In this document: positions 17,152 to 26,055 of the stretch, piece by piece | Layout of the letters: every line of letters starts with the position of its first letter | Numbering within the stretch: position 1 is the first letter of the stretch | Source of the DNA: Arthrobacter sp. SLBN-100 | GTDB lineage: Bacteria; Actinomycetota; Actinomycetes; Actinomycetales; Micrococcaceae | Assembly (NCBI RefSeq): GCF_006715305.1 | Contig: NZ_VFMY01000001.1 | Coordinates: 1,240,001-1,304,000 of the forward strand | DNA length: 64,000 nucleotides | Direction: 5' to 3' | Program-made: the position numbers and the translations under genes | The notes under the pieces: generated by a model | What the model was told of the DNA's origin: nothing | The model's input: only the letters and a program-made list of their open reading frames with translations | The model's database searches: none

Positions 17152-17966
17152 CAGGCCACCTCTGCGGCAAGGGCGTGGGCCTCCGCATGATGATGCGTGG
17201 TGGCGTCCGGCAGACCCACCACCACAATGCGTCCGTTGGCGTGGATGACTTCAACGTGGCTGCCGTACAGGTCGGAGAGGACCTCCGTAGTCATCACTTC
17301 CTGCGGTGTTCCCACCTTGAAGCGCCCGCCGGCCAGGTACAGCACCCGGTCCACATAGTCGATGACCGGGTTGATCTCGTGGGTGACAAAAACCACTGCG
17401 CTGTTGCGCTCATGGCATTGTTGGTTGATGAGCGCGCTGACAGCCTGCTGGTGGTGCAGGTCCAGGGAAAGCAGTGGCTCGTCGCAGAGCAGGACCTTTG
17501 GATCTGTTGCCAGCGCCTGGGCTACCCGGAGCCGCTGCTGCTCGCCGCCGGAGAGCTGGCCTACCGGAACCTTGGCGTAGTCTGCCGCTCCCACCAGCTC
17601 AAGCAGCTCGTCAATCCTGCGGTTGGCCTTCGCCGACGACAGGCGAAGTCCCCACCGGTGGCCGTCGACCCCCAAGCCCACCAGGTCCCGGGCGCGCATT
17701 GGCGTGTCGCGGGCGAACGATTTCTGCTGCGGGATGTAGCCGATCAGGCTGCTGCCGCGCTCAACCGGGTGTCCGCCGAGCGTGGCCTTGCCCCGGTGCA
17801 GGTCCTGGAGGCCCAACAGGACTTTGAGGAAGCTGGTTTTGCCGCTTCCGTTGGGTCCGAGCACGGCGAAGAACTCGCCGGGCCTGATCTCCAGGTCCAG
17901 ATCCTCCCACAGCGTCCGCTGGCCAAAGGCGAGGGACGCCCCGGCGAGGCTGACCACAGGTTTCAA
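17151..17966 (-). CDS. znuC: Zinc ABC transporter ATPase ZnuC
   Basis: A 271-residue ABC ATPase. Walker A is GPNGSGKTS, the signature [15 protein letters not shown], Walker B VLLCDEP and the switch His lies in VFVTHEIN. The C-terminal tail has scattered His (ATTHHHAEAHA), common in zinc or manganese uptake ATPases. It powers ZnuB. It overlaps znuA by four bases upstream and znuB by one base downstream, so znuA-znuC-znuB is one operon. Confidence 0.94.
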   Translation of the reverse strand: MKPVVSLAGASLAFGQRTLWEDLDLEIRPGEFFAVLGPNGSGKTSFLKVLLGLQDLHRGKATLGGHPVERGSSLIGYIPQQKSFARDTPMRARDLVGLGVDGHRWGLRLSSAKANRRIDELLELVGAADYAKVPVGQLSGGEQQRLRVAQALATDPKVLLCDEPLLSLDLHHQQAVSALINQQCHERNSAVVFVTHEINPVIDYVDRVLYLAGGRFKVGTPQEVMTTEVLSDLYGSHVEVIHANGRIVVVGLPDATTHHHAEAHALAAEVA

Positions 17967-18949
17967 CTATTTGTCTCCAGAACTTTGCTGACGTTGTTCA
18001 CATTGTCCGTCATCCACTGCAGGTAGGTCTTGCCCTCAGGAAGGGTTTCACTGAAATCGACCACCGGGACGCCTGCCGTCCCGGCCGCCTTCTTCAGCGC
18101 TTCGGTCTGCGGCCCTTCGGTCTGCGCGTTATAGGCAAGGAACCGGACGGACTTTGAGTCAACCAGGTCAGTTGCGGCCTTGAGTACGGCCGGCGGAACG
18201 TCCGATCCTTCCTCAATCGCAGCAGTGTAGTCCTCGGGGGTAGCGTTCTCCAGCCCCGCATCGGCCAGCAGGTACAGCGGCACCGGCTCGGTGACGGCTA
18301 CCGTATCCCCTGCCGCCTCCCTCTTCAGCGCACCCAGCTTCCCGGCCAGTTCGTCGAGCTCGGCCTTGAAGGCACCGGCATTGGCTGTGAAAGTGGCGGC
18401 TGAGCCAGGTTCCAGCTCACCTAGCCTGGCGGCAAGGTTATCGGCCACGCGGCCCATGGCGGCCAGGCTGTACCAGACGTGCTCGTTGAACCCACCGTGA
18501 TCGTGGGCCTGCTCATCCGTTGTTGCCGACTCCGCCGGCGCCGCTTCGGCCGAAGCCTCCTCCTCGGGATGCGCCAGGCCGGAAAGTTCGACGGCGTTCA
18601 GCAGGTTGTGTGCGTCAATGCTGCTGTCCTCCACCAGGGTGTGGAGAAAATCATCGTAACCCCCGCCATTTTCGACCACGAGGTCCGCCTTGGACACAGC
18701 AAGCCGGTCCTGGGCCGTGGCCTCGTAGGAGTGCGGGTCCTGGCTGGTCTTGCTGATGATGGCAGTCACGCTGACTTTGTCGCCGCCTACCGTCTTTGCA
18801 ATATCCCCGTAGACGTTGGTGGAGGCCACCACGTTGATCCCATCAGCTGAATTGCCGGCAGAGGATTCGGGCTGAGGGCTGCAGGCGCTGAGCAGCAGGC
18901 TAAGACCGGCAAGGGCGGCAAGGGATGTTCGGGCGGCGGATCGGCGCAC
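17963..18949 (-). CDS. znuA: Zinc-binding lipoprotein ZnuA
   Basis: A 328-residue cluster A-I metal-binding protein. The N-terminus is a lipoprotein signal with lipobox LSAC (C23), so it is anchored outside the membrane. VVASTNVYGDIAKTVGG, DPHSYEATAQD (first metal His), the acidic/His-bearing insertion around EQAHDHGGFNEHVWYS (second His) and FLAYNAQTEGPQTEALKK are as expected for ZnuA/AdcA-type proteins. The acidic low-complexity loop (EEEASAEAAPAES) before the His stretch is typical of zinc rather than manganese receptors. It heads the operon, just downstream of the Zur-like palindrome. Confidence 0.93.
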   Translation of the reverse strand: MRRSAARTSLAALAGLSLLLSACSPQPESSAGNSADGINVVASTNVYGDIAKTVGGDKVSVTAIISKTSQDPHSYEATAQDRLAVSKADLVVENGGGYDDFLHTLVEDSSIDAHNLLNAVELSGLAHPEEEASAEAAPAESATTDEQAHDHGGFNEHVWYSLAAMGRVADNLAARLGELEPGSAATFTANAGAFKAELDELAGKLGALKREAAGDTVAVTEPVPLYLLADAGLENATPEDYTAAIEEGSDVPPAVLKAATDLVDSKSVRFLAYNAQTEGPQTEALKKAAGTAGVPVVDFSETLPEGKTYLQWMTDNVNNVSKVLETNS

Positions 18950-18993
18950 GGAAACCTCGTTCAGTGGTTGTGGGATCGGAAGGAACCACTTAA

Positions 18994-19034
18994 GCGTATA
19001 CCTAAATAGGAATGATTCCTATTTAGGTATACGC
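18994..19034. promoter_or_regulatory. Probable Zur operator: 41-bp perfect palindrome upstream of znuA
   Basis: Twenty bases, GCGTATACCTAAATAGGAAT, are followed by one central G and then their exact reverse complement. The centre, GGAATGATTCC, has the shape of actinobacterial Zur boxes (AT-rich arms around an ATGAT core). It lies 45 bases upstream of the znuA start, where bound Zur would block transcription. No T-tract follows on either strand, so a terminator is less likely. The length suggests room for two overlapping dimer sites. Confidence 0.75.
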
Positions 19035-19092
19035 GGGAGACAGGGAGCCTGCCTGGCCGGAAGGCTTCCTGCTGCAACTCTTCCCTCGGCTG

Positions 19093-20163
19093 CTAGGCGC
19101 CATTAGGCTGTCCCAGGCGGCGGACACCCCTGGCCTGCGTGGCGTCCCGGATTTCGCCGACCAGCTGCTCGATCACGTCTTCGAGGAAGAGGACGCCCTT
19201 GGTGTTCCCGTCGGGCCCGATGACCCGCGCCAGGTGCGAACCTGTACGCTGCATCACCGACATCGCTTTTTCAATCTCGTCGTCCAGGGCCAGGTTGGCC
19301 AGGGACCGGATCCGGCTCTCGGCGATGGGCCGCTCGTAGGCCACCTCCGGGATGGGCAGGACGTCCTTCACATGGAGGTAGCCGTACAGCATGTCGTCAT
19401 CGTCGAGCATCGGGAAGCGGGAGAATCCGGTGCGGCTCACGGCCTTCTCGAACTCCACGGGGGTGGTGGCCGCCTTCAGCATGACCAGCTTTTCGAGCGG
19501 AACCATGATGTCCGCCGCGCTGTACTCGGAAAATTCCAGAGCACCGGTGATCAGCCCCGCCTCGTCATCCACCAGGCCGTGCCTGGTGGACTCCTGCACG
19601 ATGGACTGCACTTCCTCCAGCGTGAAGGAGGAGTTCACCTCATCCTTGGGCTCAATACGGAGCAGCTTGAGGATGTGGTTGGCCGACCAGTTAAGGACGG
19701 AAATAACCGGGTTGACCAGCCGGGCAATGAACATCAGCGGTGGGGCCAGGAAGAGCGCCGCCTTGTCCGCCACGGACACCGAGATGTTCTTCGGCACCAT
19801 TTCACCGAAGGTCACGTGCAGGAACGTCACCAGCATCAGCGCCACGGCGAACGCCGCGACGTCAGCGATCTCCATGGGCAGGCCCAGTGTCTCCAGCGGC
19901 ACAGCCAGCAGGTGATGGATGGCCGGCTCTGCCACTAGCAGGATCAGCAGCGAACAAACGGTAATGCCCAGCTGTGCACAGGCGAGCATCAGCGAAACAT
20001 TCTCCATGGCCCGCAGGGTGGTCTGTGCCCGCTTGGAGCCGGCCTCGGCCAGCGGCTCGATCTGGCTGCGGCGGGCCGACATCACGGCGAACTCGGCGGC
20101 AACAAAAAACGCGTTGCCGAACAGGAGGACCACCAGCCACAGCATTCCGGCCCAGTCGCTCAT
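19093..20163 (-). CDS. CNNM/HlyC-CorC family membrane protein (DUF21 + CBS)
   Basis: A 356-residue protein with an N-terminal DUF21 domain (four hydrophobic segments, including FFVAAEFAVMSARRSQIE and FLHVTFGEMVPKN) and a C-terminal CBS pair from about residue 215 (DIMVPLEKLVMLKA, GYLHVKDVLPIPE). CNNM-type proteins export or regulate Mg2+ and perhaps Co2+. Unlike the upstream paralogue it lacks the CorC_HlyC domain after the CBS pair. Its start overlaps the stop of that paralogue by four bases, so the two probably form a heteromer. The substrate is inferred from the family. Confidence 0.88.
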   Translation of the reverse strand: MSDWAGMLWLVVLLFGNAFFVAAEFAVMSARRSQIEPLAEAGSKRAQTTLRAMENVSLMLACAQLGITVCSLLILLVAEPAIHHLLAVPLETLGLPMEIADVAAFAVALMLVTFLHVTFGEMVPKNISVSVADKAALFLAPPLMFIARLVNPVISVLNWSANHILKLLRIEPKDEVNSSFTLEEVQSIVQESTRHGLVDDEAGLITGALEFSEYSAADIMVPLEKLVMLKAATTPVEFEKAVSRTGFSRFPMLDDDDMLYGYLHVKDVLPIPEVAYERPIAESRIRSLANLALDDEIEKAMSVMQRTGSHLARVIGPDGNTKGVLFLEDVIEQLVGEIRDATQARGVRRLGQPNGA

Positions 20164-21542
20164 CGTTTGGTCCTGTCGTTGTTCGTCCAGCCGTTGTTCG
20201 TCCTGCCGTTGTTCGTCCTGCCGGCATGGTCTCCGGCTTCGGGTTCCGGCTTGGCCGGGCGGAAACAGATCCGGTCGATCCGGCGGCCGTCCATCCTGGT
20301 GACGCTCAGCGTTCCGCCTTCCACGGGCACCGTGTCCCCTACTGCAGCGATCCGGCCGAGCTTGCTCATGACATAGCCGCCCACTGTTTCGTATGCTGCC
20401 TCATCCGGGACCGTCAGGCCCGGAATCTGCTCGGACAGTTCATCCGGGCGGAGCAGGCCTGGGAAGTACCAGTCGCCGGATGCGCTCTGCAGCAGGCCGG
20501 GGCGGACCTTGTCATGCTCGTCCGCCACCTCCCCCACGATCTCCTCCACGAGGTCTTCAAGGGTCGCGATGCCGGCGGTTCCCCCATATTCGTCCAGCAC
20601 AATTGCCAGCTGCAGGTTGCCATCGCGCAGCTCTGCCAGCAGGGCATCAAGGTGGATGGTCTCCGGGACACGGAGGACTTCGGTCATGATGGCCCCGGCT
20701 TCGAGGTTTTGCCGGCGGTCCCAGGGCACGGCTACTGCTTTTTTGACGTGCACCAGGCCCCTGATGTCGTCCGCCGATTCACCAATAATGGGGAACCGTG
20801 AGTAGCCGGTGCGGCGTGCGGCAGCGAGGATGTCGGACACCGGCTGATCCGCCTCGATCGTTTCCACGCGGATGCGGGGCGTCATGACATCTGCCGCTGT
20901 ACGGGTGGAGAAATTCAGCGTGCGGGCCACGAAGTTGGCCGTACCCACGTCCAGCGTCCCCATCGCCGCAGAGCGCCGCACCAGGGATGCGAGTTCAGCA
21001 GGGGTCCGGGCGCCGGAAATTTCTTCCTTCGCTTCCAGTCCAAAAACATTGAGGATCTTATTGGAGAAGCCGTTGAGGACCACGATGGCGGGCTTGAACA
21101 CGGCGGTGAAGACCAGCTGCGGCCTGGCCACCGCGCGGCCAATGCGGAAGGACAGCGCGATAGCCATGTTCTTGGGCACCAGTTCGCCCAGGAGCATGGA
21201 GAGCAGGGTGGCGAGCACCATGGCCAGGACCAGGGAGACGGTGGCCACCACAACGTCAGGAAGTCCGACGGCGGCCAACGGGGCTTCCAGGAGCCGGCCC
21301 ACCGATGGCTCCATCACGTAACCGGTCAGCAAGGTGGTGAGCGTAATGCCCAACTGGCAGCTGGATAGCTGCGTTGAGAGCGACTTCAGGCAGGCGAGCA
21401 AAGGGATGGCGCGGTCGTCGCCGTCGGCAATGGCTCTTTGGACCGTGGCCTGGTCAAGTGCAATAAGGGAAAATTCGACGGCGACAAAAAAGCCGGTGCC
21501 GGCGATCAGCAGCAGTCCCGCTGCGAGGAGGAGCCATTCCAT
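20160..21542 (-). CDS. CNNM/HlyC-CorC family membrane protein (DUF21 + CBS + CorC_HlyC)
   Basis: A 460-residue protein with DUF21 (residues about 5-195, GFFVAVEFSLIALDQ, MLLGELVPKNMAIAL), a CBS pair (ADVMTPRIRVETIE, DIRGLVHVKKAVAVP, AIVLDEYGGTAGIATLEDLVEEIVGE) and a CorC_HlyC domain near residues 350-430 (ETVGGYVMSKLGRIAAVGD). The C-terminal tail is a run of RTNNG-like five-residue repeats encoded by 15-bp units. A membrane-bound divalent-cation (Mg2+) exporter or regulator. It is the first gene of the two-gene unit. Confidence 0.9.
   Translation of the reverse strand: MEWLLLAAGLLLIAGTGFFVAVEFSLIALDQATVQRAIADGDDRAIPLLACLKSLSTQLSSCQLGITLTTLLTGYVMEPSVGRLLEAPLAAVGLPDVVVATVSLVLAMVLATLLSMLLGELVPKNMAIALSFRIGRAVARPQLVFTAVFKPAIVVLNGFSNKILNVFGLEAKEEISGARTPAELASLVRRSAAMGTLDVGTANFVARTLNFSTRTAADVMTPRIRVETIEADQPVSDILAAARRTGYSRFPIIGESADDIRGLVHVKKAVAVPWDRRQNLEAGAIMTEVLRVPETIHLDALLAELRDGNLQLAIVLDEYGGTAGIATLEDLVEEIVGEVADEHDKVRPGLLQSASGDWYFPGLLRPDELSEQIPGLTVPDEAAYETVGGYVMSKLGRIAAVGDTVPVEGGTLSVTRMDGRRIDRICFRPAKPEPEAGDHAGRTNNGRTNNGWTNNDRTKR
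20175..20219. repeat. 15-bp tandem repeat in the 3' end of the CNNM gene
   Basis: Three consecutive 15-bp units of the form GCCGTTGTTCGTCCT, the first differing at two positions. On the coding (minus) strand they read Arg/Trp-Thr-Asn-Asn-Gly/Asp in the C-terminal tail. The unit is a multiple of three, so copy-number change would keep the frame. Confidence 0.85.
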
Positions 21543-22092
21543 TCAGCATCCCGCCTGGACAGCGGCAACGGAGGAGAAGGGCGAAACAGCTAAGGGGCGA
21601 TGCCAGGAATACCGGTCCGGCGGAGGGTGGTCAGCCGAGGCTGACGCAGTTTCCCTTGCAGCTCCTGCAGGCATTGCCAGCGAATGGTGATGGGCGCGTG
21701 TTCGGGGTTTGCCGGCTCTTCGGGTGGACTGTGCGGCGCTGCTTACGCCCCGCTGACAGCCCCCAGGCCGGCACCTAGATTTACTGTCCATAAGAATTTC
21801 AGTCTACAGGAGCAGTACGGTGCCGCCGCGACCCTGCCAACGGCCCCGGCCACGCCTGGCCGGCCGGCTGGTCCGTTACCTGCAACCGACACGGGGCCAG
21901 CTACCGCGGCCGCCATATTCAGCCTATTTCGCGTCTCATCATGATTTGGGTCACCCTTATTGGCAGTTACCACAAGATGCTCACTAGACTGGCAATGGTC
22001 TGGGTTCAGAGGACGCAGAGACCGGTTGAAACGTAGTGCTGAGGCACCGTGGGCCGGAGAGAAATCAAACTCATGGAAGAGGCGTATTTCAA
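21543..22092. promoter_or_regulatory. Control region between the CNNM gene and kgd
   Basis: No gene is seen in these 550 bases; the open frames have no family character. The best promoter candidate for kgd is TTGGCA (21960-21965) with TAGACT (21985-21990), but the 19-base spacing is long. The segment also has an AT-rich patch around 21910-21960, unusual against the GC-rich surroundings. A ~100-base leader would separate this promoter from the kgd start. Confidence 0.35.
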
Positions 22093-25000
22093 GTGCCAGA
22101 GCAGCCTAGCCACCGTCTACCAGAGGAATTTGGCGGAAACGAGTGGCTCGTTGACGAACTGTACGAGCAGTACCAAAAGGACAAGAACACTGTTGACGCC
22201 AAATGGTGGCCGCTGTTTGAATCCTTCGGCTCGGGCAGCAGTTCTTCTTCCAACGGAAATTCGGCGCAAGCCACCATCCACCCCGCAACCAGGGAAATGC
22301 CGGTCGTGAACGCGGCTCCTGCGGCACCGGCAGCGCCGCCGGCTGCAGCCCCTGCCCTGCCGTCGGCCCCGCCCGCCTCTGCGGCACCTGCCGCCGCCCC
22401 GGCACCGGCGCCCGTCAAAAAAGCCCCCGCTACTGTGGCCCGCGACGGTGCGAAGAAGACTGAACCCGGCACCGGTTCGCAGCCCATCCCGGCACAGCTG
22501 CCCAAGAACGTCAAGGCTCCCACGGCTCCGGAAGAGGACGTCGTGTCGGTCCTGCGCGGACCGGCCAAGGCCATTGCCACCAACATGGTCACCAGCCTTG
22601 AGGTGCCCACCGCCACCAGCGTCCGGGCTATCCCCGCCAAGCTGCTGATCGACAACCGCGTGGTCATCAACTCCAACCTCGCCCGCGCCCGCGGCGGCAA
22701 GGTCTCCTTCACGCACCTGATCGGCTACGCCGTCATCCGCGCCCTGTCTCAGTTCCCTTCCATGAACGTGTACTACGACGAAGTGGACGGCAAGCCCGTT
22801 GCAGTCCAGCCGGCACACGTCAACTTCGGCATCGCCATCGACATGCCGAAGCCCGATGGAACCCGCCTGCTGATGGTCCCGAACATCAAGAAGGCAGAAA
22901 CCCTTAACTTCTCCGAGTTCTGGCACACCTACGAGGACCTCATCAAGCGCGCCCGCAACGGCAAGCTGACCGCTGATGACCACCAGGGCACCACAGTGTC
23001 CCTGACCAACCCGGGCGGCATCGGCACCGTGCACTCAGTGCCCCGTCTTTCCAAGGGCCAGGCGGCCATCATCGGCGTCGGCGCCTTGGACTACCCTGCC
23101 GAATTCCAGGGTGCCAGCGAGAAGATCATCGCCCAGAACGCCATCAGCAAGGTCCTGACCCTGACCTCCACCTACGATCACCGCGTGATCCAGGGTGCCG
23201 GCAGCGGCGAGTTCCTGAAGCTGGTCCACCAGCTGCTGCTCGGCGCGCAGAACTTCTACGACGAAATCTTCGAGTCCCTGCGTATTCCGTACGAGCCCGT
23301 ACGCTGGAGCGCGGACAAGCAGGTTGACCCTGCCGACGAGATCAACAAGGTGGCCCGGATCCAGCAGCTGATCCACTCCTACCGGGTCCGCGGCCACCTG
23401 ATGGCGGATACGGATCCGCTCGAATACGTCCAGCGCAAGCACCCGGACCTTGACGTCCTCACCTACGGCCTGACGCTGTGGGATCTGGACCGCGAGTGGC
23501 CCACCGGCGGATTCGGCGGCAAGCAGATGCTCAAATTCCGCGACATCCTGGGTGTCCTCCGCGACGCCTACTGCCGCACCACGGGCATCGAGTACATGCA
23601 CATCCAGGAGCCTGCCGAGCGCAAGTGGTTCCAGGACCAGCTCGAGCACCCGTACTCGAAGCCCAGCCGTGAAGAGCAGCTGCGCATCGTCTCCAAGCTG
23701 AACGCCGCCGAGGCCTTCGAAACCTTCCTGCAGACCAAGTTCGTGGGCCAGAAGCGCTTCTCCCTTGAAGGCGGCGAGTCCCTGATTCCGCTGCTGGATG
23801 CCATCATGTCCGACGCCGCTGATGACGGCCTGGACGAAGTCGCCATCGGCATGGCGCACCGCGGCCGCCTGAACGTGCTGACCAACATCGCGGGCAAGAC
23901 CTACGCACAGGTGTTCCGCGAGTTCGAAGGCACCCAGGATCCCCGCTCGGTCCAGGGTTCCGGCGACGTCAAGTACCACTTGGGTACCGAGGGCACGTTC
24001 ACCTCGGACAACGGCAAGGAGACCAAGGTCTACCTGGCGGCCAACCCGTCCCACCTGGAAGCAGTGGACCCGGTGCTTGAGGGCATCGTCCGCGCCAAGC
24101 AGGACCGCCTGGACCAGGGCGAGTCCTTCCCGGTCCTCCCCATCGTGGTCCACGGCGACGCCGCTTTCGCCGGCCAGGGTGTGGTTGCTGAAACCCTGAA
24201 CCTGTCCCAGCTGCGCGGCTACCGTACCGGTGGAACCATCCACGTCGTGGTCAACAACCAGGTGGGCTTCACCACGGCTCCCTCCTCGTCGCGCTCGTCC
24301 ACGTACTCCACCGACGTTGCCAAGATGATCCAGGCACCGGTGTTCCACGTGAACGGCGACGACCCCGAAGCTGTAGTCCGCATTGGCCAGCTCGCCTACG
24401 AGTTCCGCCAGCGGTTCCACAAGGATGTTGTCATCGACATGGTCTGCTACCGCCGCCGCGGGCACAACGAGGGCGACGACCCTTCGATGACCCAGCCGCT
24501 GATGTACAACCTGATCGAAGCCAAGCGTTCGGTGCGCAAGCTCTACACCGAGTCGCTCATCGGCCGCGGTGACATCACCGAGGAAGAAGCCGAACAGCTG
24601 CTCCGCGACTACCAGGAGCGGCTGGAGCGCGTCTTCGCTGAGACCCATGCAGCCCAGACCTCCCCGATTCCGATCATCACCGCGGATTCGGCAGCAGTAT
24701 CGGACATCGAGCGGCCCATCGCCCAGCAATCCGATTCCAACAGCAACGCGCCCGTATCCACGGCCGTCTCCGCTGACACTCTGGCCCGGATCGGCAAGGC
24801 CCACCTGGAGGTGCCCGAGGGCTTCACCATCCACGCCAAGCTCAAGCAACTGCTGGAGAAGCGTGAGCAGATGTCCCGTGAAGGCGGCATCGACTGGGGC
24901 TTTGGCGAGATCGCAGCCTTTGGCTCCCTCATCATGGAAGGCGTCCCTGTACGCCTGGCCGGCCAGGACTCGCGCCGCGGCACGTTCGTGCAGCGCCACG

Positions 25001-25908
25001 CCGTCTTCCACGACCGCGCCAACGGCAAGGAATGGCTGCCGCTGGGCAACCTCTCCGATGACCAGGCCAAGCTGTGGATCTACGATTCACTGCTGTCCGA
25101 ATACGCAGCCATGGGCTTCGAATACGGCTACTCCGTGGAACGCCCGGATGCCCTCGTCCTTTGGGAAGCCCAGTTCGGCGACTTCGTCAACGGTGCCCAG
25201 ACCATCATCGACGAGTTCATCTCCTCCGCCGAGCAGAAGTGGGGCCAGCGCTCCTCGCTGGTGCTGATGCTGCCGCACGGCTACGAGGGCCAGGGCCCGG
25301 ACCACTCCTCCGCAAGGATTGAGCGGTTCCTGCAGATGTGTGCCGAAGAGAACATGATCGTGGCCAACCCCACCACGGCGGCCTCGCACTTCCACCTGCT
25401 GCGCCGCCAGGCGTACAGCCGTCCGCGGAAGCCGCTGATTATCTTCACGCCCAAGCAGCTGCTGCGCCTCAAGGCTGCTGCCTCGTCCGTGGAAGACTTC
25501 ACCACCGGCAGCTTCCGCCCTGTGATCGCCGATCATGAGCAGCTGGCCGCAGACGCCGTCGAGCGTGTCCTGCTGGTTTCCGGCCGCCTTTACTACGATC
25601 TCCTGTCCACGCGGCAGAAGACCGGCGACAAGACGACGGCAATCGTCCGGGTGGAGCAGCTTTACCCCCTGCCCCACGCGGAGATCGCTGCGGAACTGGC
25701 CAAGTACCGGAACGCCGAGGTTGTCTGGGCGCAGGATGAGCCGGCCAACCAGGGGCCGTGGCCGTTTATCGGCCTGAACCTTCCGGATGCGCTTGACCGG
25801 AAGGTCCGTCTCGTGTCGCGCGCGGCGTCGGCCTCCACGGCTGCCGGTTCCATGAAGCGCCACGCCGCAGAGCAGGATGCGCTGCTGAAGCAGGCATTTG
25901 CACGGTAA
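22093..25908 (+). CDS. kgd: Multifunctional 2-oxoglutarate decarboxylase/dehydrogenase E1-E2 subunit
   Basis: A 1271-residue protein with the actinobacterial fused layout. Residues about 1-40 carry the E1 N-terminal helix (GGNEWLVDELYEQYQKD). An Ala/Pro-rich linker covers about 55-150, and an E2-type succinyltransferase domain follows to ~400, with TYDHRVIQGAGSGEF. The remainder is the ThDP-dependent E1 part (GMAHRGRLNVLTNI, YRRRGHNEGDDPSMTQP, LPHGYEGQGPDHSSARIERFLQM). There is no lipoyl domain, as in Kgd/OdhA proteins, which borrow it from the pyruvate dehydrogenase E2. It converts 2-oxoglutarate to succinyl-CoA or succinic semialdehyde in the TCA cycle. GTG 22093 is preferred over an upstream frame because it starts at the conserved PEQPSHRLPEEFG and follows GGAAGAGG. 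Confidence 0.95.
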   Translation: MPEQPSHRLPEEFGGNEWLVDELYEQYQKDKNTVDAKWWPLFESFGSGSSSSSNGNSAQATIHPATREMPVVNAAPAAPAAPPAAAPALPSAPPASAAPAAAPAPAPVKKAPATVARDGAKKTEPGTGSQPIPAQLPKNVKAPTAPEEDVVSVLRGPAKAIATNMVTSLEVPTATSVRAIPAKLLIDNRVVINSNLARARGGKVSFTHLIGYAVIRALSQFPSMNVYYDEVDGKPVAVQPAHVNFGIAIDMPKPDGTRLLMVPNIKKAETLNFSEFWHTYEDLIKRARNGKLTADDHQGTTVSLTNPGGIGTVHSVPRLSKGQAAIIGVGALDYPAEFQGASEKIIAQNAISKVLTLTSTYDHRVIQGAGSGEFLKLVHQLLLGAQNFYDEIFESLRIPYEPVRWSADKQVDPADEINKVARIQQLIHSYRVRGHLMADTDPLEYVQRKHPDLDVLTYGLTLWDLDREWPTGGFGGKQMLKFRDILGVLRDAYCRTTGIEYMHIQEPAERKWFQDQLEHPYSKPSREEQLRIVSKLNAAEAFETFLQTKFVGQKRFSLEGGESLIPLLDAIMSDAADDGLDEVAIGMAHRGRLNVLTNIAGKTYAQVFREFEGTQDPRSVQGSGDVKYHLGTEGTFTSDNGKETKVYLAANPSHLEAVDPVLEGIVRAKQDRLDQGESFPVLPIVVHGDAAFAGQGVVAETLNLSQLRGYRTGGTIHVVVNNQVGFTTAPSSSRSSTYSTDVAKMIQAPVFHVNGDDPEAVVRIGQLAYEFRQRFHKDVVIDMVCYRRRGHNEGDDPSMTQPLMYNLIEAKRSVRKLYTESLIGRGDITEEEAEQLLRDYQERLERVFAETHAAQTSPIPIITADSAAVSDIERPIAQQSDSNSNAPVSTAVSADTLARIGKAHLEVPEGFTIHAKLKQLLEKREQMSREGGIDWGFGEIAAFGSLIMEGVPVRLAGQDSRRGTFVQRHAVFHDRANGKEWLPLGNLSDDQAKLWIYDSLLSEYAAMGFEYGYSVERPDALVLWEAQFGDFVNGAQTIIDEFISSAEQKWGQRSSLVLMLPHGYEGQGPDHSSARIERFLQMCAEENMIVANPTTAASHFHLLRRQAYSRPRKPLIIFTPKQLLRLKAAASSVEDFTTGSFRPVIADHEQLAADAVERVLLVSGRLYYDLLSTRQKTGDKTTAIVRVEQLYPLPHAEIAAELAKYRNAEVVWAQDEPANQGPWPFIGLNLPDALDRKVRLVSRAASASTAAGSMKRHAAEQDALLKQAFAR

Positions 25909-25920
25909 TAACCAGTAAGG

Positions 25921-25970
25921 CTGCCCGGCCGGACGTCGAAATACCAGACTCCGGCCGGGCAGTTCTGTTT
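25921..25970 (+). terminator. Intrinsic terminator after kgd
   Basis: CTGCCCGGCCGGA at 25921-25933 pairs with TCCGGCCGGGCAG at 25950-25962, a 13-bp perfect stem, followed by TTCTGTTT. It begins 12 bases after the kgd stop. Confidence 0.85.
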
Positions 25971-26055
25971 AATGGGATGGACAGCGTCCGCCCGGGCAGC
26001 CAGGAAGAAGTCGCGGGTTGCGGCGGGCAGTCAACACCGAAGTAAAGAGGAACGT

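Noticed and set aside
18994-19034. The long palindrome as a transcription terminator
   Set aside because: No T-run follows on either strand, and it sits where an operator for znuA is expected.
23035-25011. A 658-codon open frame on the minus strand opposite kgd
   Set aside because: It is an antisense shadow of the GC-rich kgd gene; it has no family motif and the plus-strand protein is unmistakable.
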